Made by a program: the position numbers and the translations under genes
Shown here: positions 17,460-25,054 of the stretch, in pieces
Layout of the letters: each line of letters opens with the position of its first letter
Position numbering within the stretch: the first letter of the stretch is position 1
The notes under the pieces: generated by a model
The model's database searches: none
The model's input: only the letters and a program-made list of their open reading frames with translations
Told to the model about the DNA's origin: nothing
Source of the DNA: Verrucomicrobiota bacterium
Lineage (GTDB): Bacteria > Verrucomicrobiota > Verrucomicrobiia > Opitutales > Opitutaceae
Direction: 5' to 3'
Length of the DNA: 55,394 nt
NCBI GenBank assembly: GCA_016871755.1
Contig: VHCJ01000020.1
Span: 1-55,394 of the forward strand

Positions 17460-18632
17460 ATGAGCTTTGACTTCGATCATCCGCCCGAGCGCCGGGGCAC
17501 TGACTCCCAGAAGTGGCAGAAGTACGCTGGCCGCGATGTGCTGCCGATGTGGGTGGCCGACATGGATTTCGCGGCGCCGCCGGCGGTGATCGAGGCGCTG
17601 CAGCAGCGGGTGGCCCACGGCATCTACGGCTATGCCCGGCCCGTGCCCTCCCAGGTGGCGGCCGTCGTCGAGAATCTTTCCTCCCTCCACGGTTGGACGA
17701 TCGACCCCGAGTGGATCGTCTGGCTGCCCGGCCTCGTCGTGGGGCTGAACGTGACGGCGTTGGCCGCGGCGGGTCCGGGGGAGGAGATCCTCTGCCTCAC
17801 GCCGGTCTATCCGCCGTTCATGAGCGCCCCCCGCAACGCGGGGCGGGTGCCGGTGATGGTGCCGCTCGCGTATGCGGCGGGGACGCGGAGCTGGGAAATC
17901 GACTGGGAGGCGCTGGAGCGGGCGGTGACGCCGCGGACGCGGGCGTTCTTCCTCTGCAATCCCCACAATCCCGTCGCCCGCGTGTTCCGTCGCGCGGAGC
18001 TCGAGCGTTTGGCGGAATTCTGCCTGCGCCATCGCCTCGTGCTCTGTTCCGACGAGATTCATTGCGACCTGATCCTCGAGCCCGGCTTGCGCCACATCCC
18101 GACCGGGACCCTTGGCAGTGAGATCGCGCGTCAGACGATCACGCTGCTCGCGCCGAGCAAGACCTACAACATCCCCGGCCTCGGCACGGCGTTGGCGATC
18201 ATTCCCGATCCCGAACTGCGTCGCCGCTTCGTGCACGCGACCCACGGCATCGTCGCCGAGGTGAACGTCTTCGGCTTCACCGCCTGCGAAGCCGCCTTCC
18301 GGCACAGCGAGCCCTGGCGGCAGGCGCTCCTCGGACGCCTCCGGCGCAACCGCGATCTCGTGCTGGAGGCCGTCGCCGCCGGCCCGGCGGGCGCGCGGAT
18401 CGAGGCCCCGATCGAGGCCACATACCTCGCCTGGATCAACGTGGCGGATCTCGGTCTTCAGGATCCCATCGCCCACTTCGAGTCCCACGGCATCGGCCTG
18501 AGCGAGGGCCGCCACTTTGCCGCCCGGCCACGCGCCTACGTGCGGCTCAACTTCGGCTGTCCCGAAGCGACGCTCCGGGAGGGCCTTCGCCGCCTGCACG
18601 CCGGACTCGCCGCCGCCGCGACCGCCTCATGA
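17460..18632 (+). CDS. MalY/PatB-type cystathionine beta-lyase (C-S lyase)
   Basis: A 390-residue fold-type I PLP enzyme that cleaves the C-S bond of cystathionine or cysteine conjugates. Family marks are LPMWVADMDFAAPPAV near the N-terminus, GIYGYARP, FFLCNPHNPVARVF (Asn170 contacts PLP), CSDEIHCDL (Asp198) and LLAPSKTYNIPGL with the Schiff-base lysine at Lys234. Length is normal. In the usual CNPHNPVGRVW motif the glycine after PV is alanine here. The tRNA enzyme downstream follows closely: an ATGA overlap exists with a longer start for that gene. A role in methionine synthesis or sulfur release is inferred. Confidence 0.9.
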   Translation: MSFDFDHPPERRGTDSQKWQKYAGRDVLPMWVADMDFAAPPAVIEALQQRVAHGIYGYARPVPSQVAAVVENLSSLHGWTIDPEWIVWLPGLVVGLNVTALAAAGPGEEILCLTPVYPPFMSAPRNAGRVPVMVPLAYAAGTRSWEIDWEALERAVTPRTRAFFLCNPHNPVARVFRRAELERLAEFCLRHRLVLCSDEIHCDLILEPGLRHIPTGTLGSEIARQTITLLAPSKTYNIPGLGTALAIIPDPELRRRFVHATHGIVAEVNVFGFTACEAAFRHSEPWRQALLGRLRRNRDLVLEAVAAGPAGARIEAPIEATYLAWINVADLGLQDPIAHFESHGIGLSEGRHFAARPRAYVRLNFGCPEATLREGLRRLHAGLAAAATAS

Positions 18633-18691
18633 GCGGCGGCCGGGCGGGCCATTTGACCTCTCCCCACCGCCCGACACACTTGGCCGGATCG

Positions 18692-19807
18692 ATGCGCCTC
18701 GGGCCTTACACGCTCTCGTCCAACCTGTTCCTGTCGCCGCTGGCCGGCTACACGAACCTGCCCATGCGCCTGACTGTGCGCTCCCTCGGCGGCCTCGGCT
18801 GGGCGACCACCGATCTCGTCAACGCGCGCTCCCTGCTCGAGCGCAACCGCGTCGCCCTGCAACTCGTCGCCACCGCTCCGGGCGACCAACCGCTCGCGAT
18901 CCAGCTGTTCGGCGCCGTGCCCGAGGAAATGCGCGAAGCCGCCGCCCTCTGCGAATCGCTCGGCGCCCAGTCGGTTGACATCAACATGGGCTGCCCCGTG
19001 AAAAAGGTCGTCCAGATCGGCGGTGGCTCGGCCATGATGACCGAATTGCGCAGGACCGCCGCCCTCGTTCGCGGGATGGTCGAGGCCGTCAAGATTCCCG
19101 TCACCGCGAAGATGCGTCTGGGTTGGGACGAGGAGCACCTGACGGCTCCGGAGCTGGCGCGGGTGTTGGAGGACACCGGCGTGGCGGCGGTCTTCGTGCA
19201 CGGGCGCACCCGCGCGCAGGGATTTTCGGGCGCGGTGAAGCTCGCGGGCATCCGCGCCGTGGTGCAGGCGGTGCAGCGCATCCCGGTCATCGGCAACGGG
19301 GACGTCACCCACCCCGAGGCCGCCAAGCACATGCTGGACGAGACCGGCTGCGCCGGCGTCAGCGTCGGGCGCGGGGCCTTCTACGACCCTTGGATTTTCC
19401 GGCGAACGGACCATTATCTCCGCACGGGCGAACTGCTGCCCGAACCGACGTTCGCGGAACGCGTGCGGGTGATGCGCACGCACTTCGACCGCTACTGCGA
19501 ATTCTATGGCGAGGAGCAGGGGCCGCGGCTGTTCCGCCGGGTGGCGCCGTGGTACGCCAAGCGCTTCGGGCCCGCGAAAGTCTTCAAGCGGCGGGTCACG
19601 GCGATGTCCTCGCGGACGGATTTCGACGCCGCGCTGGAGGAGTACCGCCGCTGGCGGGCGCCCTTCTGCGATGACCACGGGGAACTGCTCCCGAAGTACC
19701 AACCCGGCCCGCTGGCCTCGTCCTTCATGGACGCTGACGGCGACGACGTCGGCGTGCACGCGCGGCAGGCCATCCCGGTGCCCTCGGGCCCGGTGGATGT
19801 CTGGTGA
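18692..19807 (+). CDS. dusB: tRNA-dihydrouridine synthase, DusB-like
   Basis: A 371-residue FMN enzyme reducing uridine to dihydrouridine in tRNA. The TIM barrel begins LSPLAGYTNLPMRL, followed by IQLFGAVPEEM, VDINMGCPVKKV with the catalytic Cys101, PVTAKMRLGW (Lys140), VFVHGRTRAQGFSG (phosphate/FMN site), PVIGNGDVTHPE and GVSVGRGAFYDPWIF. The helical tRNA-binding domain follows from about residue 250. I prefer the ATG at 18692, which fits family N-termini; the ATG at 18629, overlapping the previous stop as ATGA, would add 21 residues without homologous content but would couple translation. Confidence 0.9.
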   Translation: MRLGPYTLSSNLFLSPLAGYTNLPMRLTVRSLGGLGWATTDLVNARSLLERNRVALQLVATAPGDQPLAIQLFGAVPEEMREAAALCESLGAQSVDINMGCPVKKVVQIGGGSAMMTELRRTAALVRGMVEAVKIPVTAKMRLGWDEEHLTAPELARVLEDTGVAAVFVHGRTRAQGFSGAVKLAGIRAVVQAVQRIPVIGNGDVTHPEAAKHMLDETGCAGVSVGRGAFYDPWIFRRTDHYLRTGELLPEPTFAERVRVMRTHFDRYCEFYGEEQGPRLFRRVAPWYAKRFGPAKVFKRRVTAMSSRTDFDAALEEYRRWRAPFCDDHGELLPKYQPGPLASSFMDADGDDVGVHARQAIPVPSGPVDVW

Positions 19808-19849
19808 CCCCGGCGTCGTTGTCCTGACCGCTCCCGCCTTCCCTGTCCC

Positions 19850-20527
19850 ATGCAACCCGTCTCGCACTTCTGGGAGCTGATCCTCGGCACCGTCATCGCC
19901 CTGCTACCGATCATCAACCCGTTCGCTTCGACTCCGGTGTTCCTCGCCATCACGGAGGGCGACACGGAACGCCAGCGGGAGCGTCAGGCCCGGCGCGGCT
20001 GCCTGTACATGGTGGCGATCCTCGTGCTCTCGCTGATCGGCGGGACCTTCATCATGAATTTCTTCGGGATCTCCATCCCGGGACTGCGCATCGCCGGCGG
20101 ACTGCTCGTCTCCGGAATCGGACTCAGCATGCTCTCCGCCCGCAGTCTCGCGCAGGAAGAGCGGGAGCGGGACGCCGCGCGGGCGAAGCGGGACATTTCC
20201 TTCACGCCCCTCGCGATGCCGATGCTCAGCGGACCCGGTTCGATCGCGGTCACGATCGGCTTCACCTCGCTCGCGCAAACCCCGCTCGACTACGCCGCGA
20301 TCATTCTCGGCATCGTGGTCGTGGCGTTGATCAGTTACCTTGTGCTCCGCATCTCCAGCCGCATTGTCCTGGTCGTGGGCATCAACGGCATGAGCGCCCT
20401 GACCAAGATCATGGGCTTCCTGCTGCTCTGCATCGGCGTGCAGTTCATCGTCAACGGCATCCTCGGCATCGCCACGGACCCGAACCTTCTCCGCAGCCTG
20501 AAGGGCGCGATGGGAACCCCGGTCTGA
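19850..20527 (+). CDS. MarC family membrane protein
   Basis: A 225-residue protein with six membrane segments matching MarC (UPF0056), a family of inner-membrane proteins without a proven substrate. Visible marks are LLPIINPFASTPVFLAIT in the first segment, GIRIAGGLLVSGIG-like sequence (LRIAGGLLVSGIGLSML), the loop FTPLAMPMLSGPGSIAVTIG and the last segment ITKIMGFLLLCIGVQFIVNG-like sequence. Length and topology are normal. It follows the tRNA enzyme by 42 bases on the same strand and may share its transcript. Confidence 0.9.
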   Translation: MQPVSHFWELILGTVIALLPIINPFASTPVFLAITEGDTERQRERQARRGCLYMVAILVLSLIGGTFIMNFFGISIPGLRIAGGLLVSGIGLSMLSARSLAQEERERDAARAKRDISFTPLAMPMLSGPGSIAVTIGFTSLAQTPLDYAAIILGIVVVALISYLVLRISSRIVLVVGINGMSALTKIMGFLLLCIGVQFIVNGILGIATDPNLLRSLKGAMGTPV

Positions 20528-20551
20528 GCGGTACGCCGGAGAGAGTCCCGC

Positions 20552-21718
20552 TCAATACTCCAGCCGGACGACATCGCCGGCGGAGCTGCGGAAAACGAGG
20601 ACCCGCCGCTCGGCGTCGAGCCCGAGGAAGACGATGCCATGCGTCGGATCGACAAGCGCGCCACCGCGCACCAGTCGCCCGTTGATCAGGGCGCGGGGCG
20701 GGTTGCCGACCGTCACGCCGGCGACGCGGGCCTCCTCGACCCAGCGGATCACATCGGGATGGGCACCCGCCTCAGGGATCACCCGGAAACGCCGGGGCGA
20801 AGTCAGATCTGCCTCCGGATCCGGAAACTTCGATGCGGACCCCAGTGCCAACAGATCAACCACGGGCGCGTCACCGGACGCTGCGGGTCGGGGAGCCGCG
20901 GTCGGCGCGGGCGTGACCGCAGGATCCTGCGCCGCCGGTGCTGAGGGAGCGGCGGACGGGCCCGCCGCCGCGACGCGCTTGACTGCGGCCTTCTTCGCGG
21001 CGACTTCCTCGGGTGACGGACGCATCAGCAACCAAATCACCGCAATGCCGACGCCGAAGACGAGAAGGGCGGCAAAGACAATGGAAGCGACCGTCGTCCG
21101 TCGGGAGTCAGACCCTTCCCGGAACAGCGGGATGACCACTCCCCCGGCGGGAGACGCGGGAACCGGCTTCACCTCCGGCGCTGCGGAGCCCGCGGCGGGT
21201 GAACCATCGGGAGCGGAATAGGGGGCGGGAGCGGCGGCCGGCGTTGCCGCCACGGATGTCGGCGCCGCCGAGGCGGACGTCGTGGGCGCCTCCCCGGCAA
21301 CGGGAGCGGCGGCGGCCGGTGAGACCGCGGGAACGCCCGCAGGAGACGCTCCTGCGCCTCCCCGCAACGTCAGCCCGGGGCGAGGCTTGGCCTGACCACC
21401 GGCCGACGGGGTGCCACCCTCGGCGGGCGGCACAGCCGGGCCGGACTGGGGAGAGGACGTGGACGTGGGTGCCGCCGGGGCCGGCGTGACCGATGGTCCG
21501 CTCGGTGCGGCCGCGCCCGCGCTACCCCGCAATGCCATCCACGGACGGGTTCTACCCTGTCCGCCGACGGGCGACGCGGCTCCCGGGGCATTCGACGAAC
21601 CTGCCACCGGCTCGGACGAGGATGCAACCGGCGCCGGCGCATCGGACGGTTTCACCGCCGGAAACTCCTTGGAAAGATCGCCAGAGACGGGTGGGGTGGA
21701 GGGCGTCTCCTCAAGCAC
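20552..21718 (-). CDS. Pro/Ala-rich single-pass membrane protein with duplicated motif
   Basis: A 388-residue protein I do not recognise as a named family. Residues 1-205 are low-complexity Pro/Ala/Ser/Gly sequence, cytoplasmic by topology. One membrane segment lies at about 210-231 (ASIVFAALLVFGVGIAVIWLL). A second Pro/Ala linker runs to about 285, and a compact domain follows (FRVIPEAGAHPDVIRWVEEA, ALINGRLVRGG, the end SSAGDVVRLEY). The N-terminal part holds two copies of GGQ-x3-RP-x3-LRG-x-AGA, at about residues 52-69 and 108-124. The C-terminal domain recalls GspB-like secretion proteins, but only by pattern. It is divergent from the small exported protein. Confidence 0.65.
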   Translation of the reverse strand: MLEETPSTPPVSGDLSKEFPAVKPSDAPAPVASSSEPVAGSSNAPGAASPVGGQGRTRPWMALRGSAGAAAPSGPSVTPAPAAPTSTSSPQSGPAVPPAEGGTPSAGGQAKPRPGLTLRGGAGASPAGVPAVSPAAAAPVAGEAPTTSASAAPTSVAATPAAAPAPYSAPDGSPAAGSAAPEVKPVPASPAGGVVIPLFREGSDSRRTTVASIVFAALLVFGVGIAVIWLLMRPSPEEVAAKKAAVKRVAAAGPSAAPSAPAAQDPAVTPAPTAAPRPAASGDAPVVDLLALGSASKFPDPEADLTSPRRFRVIPEAGAHPDVIRWVEEARVAGVTVGNPPRALINGRLVRGGALVDPTHGIVFLGLDAERRVLVFRSSAGDVVRLEY

Positions 21719-21807
21719 GTAGATGAGAGCTTGAGCAATTCTGGAAAAAATCGAAGCTCAAAACGTTCGAAGTTTCCGTCCCCCTCCCCGGCGACCCCAC
21801 AATCACC

Positions 21808-22065
21808 ATGAAGCGTACCTCCGCCGCGCTGCTCCTGGGCCTGCTGCCGTGGCTGCTTCTCGCCCCAGCCTGCACGAGCGAGCGCAAGCCCAAACCGGCG
21901 ATTGCCGCCGAGACCGAGAGCGAGTTCCGACTCCGCTGGATCGCCCGCCGGATGGGCGAATTGCAGGCGGGTCCGGAGGCCGTTGAACCGAGAAGGGCCC
22001 GGGAAATCGCCGCCCGCGAGTTTGCCGAGAAGTTCGGCCTCGGGCCGACGGCCCCACGACGCTGA
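21808..22065 (+). CDS. Small exported protein, possible lipoprotein
   Basis: An 85-residue protein with signal peptide MKRTSAALLLGLLPWLLL followed by APAC at Cys22. The lipobox is weak because proline stands at -2, so ordinary cleavage is also possible. The mature part is short and charged, with a helix ESEFRLRWIARRMGELQAG and ARREFAEKF-like sequence. No family is recognised. The 89-base AT-richer gap upstream, shared with the divergent membrane protein, contains TTGAGC and GCTCAA as an inverted pair (21731-21736 and 21756-21761). Confidence 0.55.
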   Translation: MKRTSAALLLGLLPWLLLAPACTSERKPKPAIAAETESEFRLRWIARRMGELQAGPEAVEPRRAREIAAREFAEKFGLGPTAPRR

Positions 22066-22155
22066 CGACGGGGCGGGACCGGACTGCGACCGGGCGCGAG
22101 CGAGACGAAGGCGCGACGATTTGACCTGCTCCGCGCCGCCCGCGAGGATGCGCGC

Positions 22156-23088
22156 TTGCCCTCGCCGTCTCCGCATCCGCCCGCGCATTTCTCCCTTCCG
22201 CTGCCCGCGACCGGCGTGCTGGCGGCGGTCGGCTGCTACTTTGTCTGGGGCATCGTCCCGCTCCTCTGGCGCCGACTGAGCTCGGTTGACGCAGTCGAAC
22301 TCATCGCCCATCGCCACGTTTGGTCGCTCGCCCTGCTGCTCCCGCTCCTGATCGAACGGGGGGGATGGGCCGATCTCCGGGCGGCGCTGCGATCGCCGCG
22401 GGACTGGTGGATCAACCTGGTGAGCGCCGTGCTGTTGACGGCGAACTGGCTGATCTACGTGTGGGGAGTCCACGCCGGCCAAGTCATCGAATGCAGCCTT
22501 GGCTACTTCCTCGTTCCCATTCTCAGCATTGTCCTCGGTCGACTCGTGCTGGGCGAGACGCTGCGTCCGCTGCAACGCGCCGCCGTGGCCATCGCCGCCG
22601 TGGGCGTGTGCCTGCTCGTGTGGCGGCTCGGGCACTTTCCCTGGATCGCGCTCGGACTCGCCGCGAGTTTTGGTTTCTACGGCCTGCTCCGCAAGCAGTC
22701 GCCGCTGGGCCCGATGCTGGGGCTCACGGTCGAGGCCTCCCTCCTCGCCCCGGTCGCAGCGGGCTGGCTGCTGTGGAAGGCGGTCCACCACGAGGGTGCG
22801 CTCGGACACAGCGACCTGCGGACCACGCTCCTGGTCTTCAGCACCGGCGTCGTCACGGCCGTGCCGCTCCTGCTCTTCGGGATCGCCGCGCGGCGCCTCC
22901 GCATGACGACCCTGGGGCTCCTGCAGTACCTCGCCCCCACCTGCCAGTTCCTCATCGGATGGCGATGGTTCGGCGAACCCTTTACGGCGGAGCGGGCAGC
23001 GGCGTTCGCGCTGATCTGGACCGGACTGGCGCTCTACAGCGCGGATACTCTGCTCGCCCAGCGGCGCCGTCCCGGGCAGTCCGGGTGA
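22156..23088 (+). CDS. rarD: RarD-type EamA permease
   Basis: A 310-residue inner-membrane transporter of the drug/metabolite superfamily, RarD branch. Ten membrane segments are visible. Signature parts are GCYFVWGIVPLLWRRLSSVD in segment 1, IAHRHVWSL, NWLIYVWGVHAGQVIECSLGYF, GLAASFGFYGLLRKQSPLGP, and TLGLLQYLAPTCQFLIGW with FTAERAAAFALIWTGLALY at the end. The frame opens at a TTG at 22156; no ATG in frame lies between it and the first segment, so TTG is likely used. Substrate unknown. It converges with the exported FKBP gene. Confidence 0.9.
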   Translation: MPSPSPHPPAHFSLPLPATGVLAAVGCYFVWGIVPLLWRRLSSVDAVELIAHRHVWSLALLLPLLIERGGWADLRAALRSPRDWWINLVSAVLLTANWLIYVWGVHAGQVIECSLGYFLVPILSIVLGRLVLGETLRPLQRAAVAIAAVGVCLLVWRLGHFPWIALGLAASFGFYGLLRKQSPLGPMLGLTVEASLLAPVAAGWLLWKAVHHEGALGHSDLRTTLLVFSTGVVTAVPLLLFGIAARRLRMTTLGLLQYLAPTCQFLIGWRWFGEPFTAERAAAFALIWTGLALYSADTLLAQRRRPGQSG

Positions 23089-23101
23089 TTGACCGGACGC
23101 C

Positions 23102-23117
23102 CCCGGCGGTCGCCGGG
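23102..23117 (+). terminator. Short hairpin after rarD
   Basis: CCCGGC-GGTC-GCCGGG followed by AAA lies 13 bases past the rarD stop. A 6-bp stem without a T-run is a weak candidate. Confidence 0.3.
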
Positions 23118-23190
23118 AAACGGCCGCACCGTCGGGCGGGCGATCAAGACCCGCCGGGACGGAATCGCTCTGCAGCCCGCCGACGGATCG

Positions 23191-23718
23191 TCAGGGCTTG
23201 GCGGCACCGGGAGCCGCCGCGCCAGCAACGGGCTGGGCGGGCTCAAAGGACAGCAGCTCGACCTCGAAGAGGAGCGTGGCGCGCCGGGGGATCTTCGGCG
23301 GGCTGCCACGGGTGCCGTATCCCAACTCGTGCGGAACAATGAGCAGGCGCCGCTCGCCCACGGAAAGCAACTGGAGCCCCTCTTCCCAGCCCTCGATGAC
23401 ATGACCCCGACCGATCCGCACCGTGAACGGTTTGGCCGGATCGGTCGCCTGATCAAACACCGTGCCATCGAGCAACATGCCCTTGTAGAGCACGCGCACC
23501 ACATCTCCCTTCTTCGGGCGCACGCCATCGCCCGGCTTGAGCACGACGCTACGCAACCCGGTCGAGGTCCGCTTCGCGTCGGGCCAGCGTTTCTCGACGA
23601 CTTCCAGGTCTTCCGGCGGCAGCTTCTCCCGCTGCGCCAGCAGCGGGAAGGCTGTCCACGAGAGCGAGAGCATCAGCACCAACCAACCTCGAAACACGCG
23701 CATGATGGAAGGGGTCAT
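23191..23718 (-). CDS. Exported FKBP-type peptidyl-prolyl isomerase
   Basis: A 175-residue protein with a signal peptide (FRGWLVLMLSLSWTAFPLLA, cleaved near LLAQ) and a single FKBP domain: VRVLYKGMLLDGTVFDQ, PFTVRIGRGHVIEGWEEGLQLLSVGERRLLIVP, ELGYGTRG, IPRRATLLFEVELLSF. Key pocket residues Tyr, Phe-Asp, Val-Ile and Trp are present. It should act on periplasmic or outer-membrane proteins. The start at 23718 is chosen; an ATG five codons later is also possible. An Ala/Pro tail follows the domain. It lies after the RNA-binding gene on the same strand but behind a strong terminator, so it needs its own promoter. Confidence 0.88.
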   Translation of the reverse strand: MTPSIMRVFRGWLVLMLSLSWTAFPLLAQREKLPPEDLEVVEKRWPDAKRTSTGLRSVVLKPGDGVRPKKGDVVRVLYKGMLLDGTVFDQATDPAKPFTVRIGRGHVIEGWEEGLQLLSVGERRLLIVPHELGYGTRGSPPKIPRRATLLFEVELLSFEPAQPVAGAAAPGAAKP

Positions 23719-23784
23719 AAGCAACCGGGTCCGGGAATTCAACCTCTCCCGACAGCCACGCCGGAAAGGGGATCCCTTGGGCAC

Positions 23785-23813
23785 AAAAAAAGCGGGGAGC
23801 CGAGGCTCCCCGC
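23785..23813 (-). terminator. Rho-independent terminator of the RRM gene
   Basis: On the minus strand GCGGGGAGC-CTCG-GCTCCCCGC, a perfect 9-bp stem with a four-base loop, is followed at once by TTTTTTT. It lies about 40 bases past the RNA-binding protein stop. This is the clearest intrinsic terminator in the window and separates that gene from the FKBP gene. Confidence 0.9.
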
Positions 23814-23854
23814 GAAAAGGACACAGAAGGTGTCAGGATCCGCTGGTGAGCGGA

Positions 23855-24229
23855 TTAGTAGCGGCGCTCGCGACGATCGCCGTAGCCACCACGGCCACCG
23901 CCACCGCCACCACCGCCGCCGCCGAAGCCACGGCCGCCGCCGCCACCACCACCGCCGAAGCCACGGCCACCGGAATCTTCCTTCGGGCGGGCTTCATTGA
24001 CGGTCAGGGGGCGACCACCGAGGTCGACGCCATTGCTCTTGTCAGCGGCGAGCTTCGCCTCTTCGGGCGTGCCCATCGTGACGAAGGCAAAGCCGCGCGG
24101 GCGGCCGGTCATCTTGTCCATGGCGACATAGACGTCCGTGACCGAACCGAACTGGCCGAAATGCTGGCGCAGCTCGTCTTCGGTGGTCTTGAACGACATG
24201 TTACCGACGTACAGTTTGGAGTTACTCAT
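23855..24229 (-). CDS. Glycine-rich RRM RNA-binding protein
   Basis: A 124-residue protein with one RNA recognition motif (residues 4-80) and a Gly-rich tail (about 87-117) ending GYGDRRERRY. RNP2 is LYVGNM (6-11) and RNP1 RGFAFVTM (45-52), both with the aromatic residues that stack on RNA. Such proteins in bacteria are often cold-induced and thought to act as RNA chaperones. The ATG at 24229 follows from the conserved MSNSKLYVGN start. The upstream region to 24360 is AT-richer than its surroundings and has three CGTTAG hexamers. The strong terminator downstream suggests a well-expressed single gene. Confidence 0.92.
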   Translation of the reverse strand: MSNSKLYVGNMSFKTTEDELRQHFGQFGSVTDVYVAMDKMTGRPRGFAFVTMGTPEEAKLAADKSNGVDLGGRPLTVNEARPKEDSGGRGFGGGGGGGGRGFGGGGGGGGGGRGGYGDRRERRY

Positions 24230-24315
24230 GTTTGATGTTTCGTAGATCACCCGTCCGCTGCCAGTCCGTTCCCGAACGCCGGGTTTCGAAATCATCCTCC
24301 AAGCTGCTTGCTCGG

Positions 24316-24359
24316 CTAACGACTCACCAGATACTGTCACCTAACGCTGTTCTCTAACG
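24316..24359. repeat. Three CTAACG hexamers upstream of the RRM gene
   Basis: CTAACG occurs at 24316-24321, 24341-24346 and 24354-24359 (CGTTAG read toward the RRM gene), 25 and 13 bases apart, in the divergent gap. They could be a regulator site or chance. Confidence 0.35.
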
Positions 24360-24381
24360 ACTGCGGCACTCAACCGGTACT

Positions 24382-24448
24382 CCTCCCGAAACGCAAGCTT
24401 CCTTTTCTTGAGGGTCGGCCAGCCGACGTTTCGGGAGGCTCGCTTGCG
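24382..24448. promoter_or_regulatory. Long inverted repeat with an alternative pairing, peroxiredoxin leader
   Basis: CCTCCCGAAACG (24382-24393) pairs perfectly with CGTTTCGGGAGG (24427-24438). CGCAAGC (24392-24398) pairs instead with GCTTGCG (24442-24448), so the two foldings share bases 24392-24393 and compete. Inside the first loop lies GTCGG-CCAG-CCGAC. The structure ends 12 bases before the first possible peroxiredoxin ATG (24461) and 30 before the chosen one. Confidence 0.5.
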
Positions 24449-24478
24449 CCGACGCAGGTAATGCATTCCCTTCAAAAC

Positions 24479-25003
24479 ATGAGCCGCCTCCGCCTCGTCC
24501 TTTCCACCCTGCTCGGTCTCGCCATGCTTCCCTTCCTCGCCTTCGCCGATCCTCTCCCGGTCGGCTCCGCCGCCCCAGTCGTGTCCGCTCCAACGGACGC
24601 AGGAACCACCCTCGATCTGGGCTCGGTCTACCGCTCCCATCGCTACACGTTGGTCTACTTCTACCCGAAGGCCGACACGCCGGGCTGCACCAAGCAGGGA
24701 TGCTCCCTGCGCGATGCCTACGCCGACCTCACGTCCCAGGGCGTTGCGATCATCGGGGTGAGCTCTGACTCCGTGGAAGCCCAGAAGGCCTTCAAGGAGA
24801 AGTACCAGCTCCCCTTCACACTCTTGGCGGATACCGATCTTGCGGTCATCAAGGCTTTCGGTGCCCGCGGGGCCTTGCGTTCCATGGCCAGCCGTCAGGC
24901 GTACCTCATCAAGGACGGCAAGATCGTCTACGCCGACCACAAGGGTTCCACGACGAAGCAGGCCGAGGACATCCTCGCGTTTCTCAAGCAGTCCGGCAGC
25001 TGA
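24479..25003 (+). CDS. Exported peroxiredoxin, BCP/PrxQ type
   Basis: A 174-residue thiol peroxidase that reduces hydrogen peroxide and organic hydroperoxides. A signal peptide (LRLVLSTLLGLAMLPFLAFA) precedes the domain, so it should act in the periplasm, unlike most BCP proteins. The catalytic stretch is YFYPKADTPGCTKQGC with peroxidatic Cys70 and resolving Cys75, the CX4C spacing of PrxQ/BCP. GVSSDSVEAQKAFKEKYQLPF and LLADTD follow, as in the family. An upstream in-frame ATG at 24461 would add six residues to the signal. The leader contains the competing hairpins described separately. Confidence 0.9.
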   Translation: MSRLRLVLSTLLGLAMLPFLAFADPLPVGSAAPVVSAPTDAGTTLDLGSVYRSHRYTLVYFYPKADTPGCTKQGCSLRDAYADLTSQGVAIIGVSSDSVEAQKAFKEKYQLPFTLLADTDLAVIKAFGARGALRSMASRQAYLIKDGKIVYADHKGSTTKQAEDILAFLKQSGS

Positions 25004-25005
25004 GT

Positions 25006-25037
25006 GGTGCCGCGGGGCACCGCCGCACTCCGGCGGT
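25006..25037. terminator. Overlapping hairpins in the convergent gap after the peroxiredoxin gene
   Basis: GGTGCC-GCGG-GGCACC (25006-25021) overlaps ACCGCCG-CACTC-CGGCGGT (25019-25037). Only one can form at a time. No T-run is present. They separate the peroxiredoxin from the converging kinase-like gene. Confidence 0.4.
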
Positions 25038-25054
25038 TACGTCGTCCGCCCGCC

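Noticed and set aside
16917-18599. A 560-codon minus-strand frame across hsp20 and the C-S lyase
   Set aside because: It is the complement of a well-supported PLP enzyme, and its end only continues into hsp20 sequence in the wrong frame.
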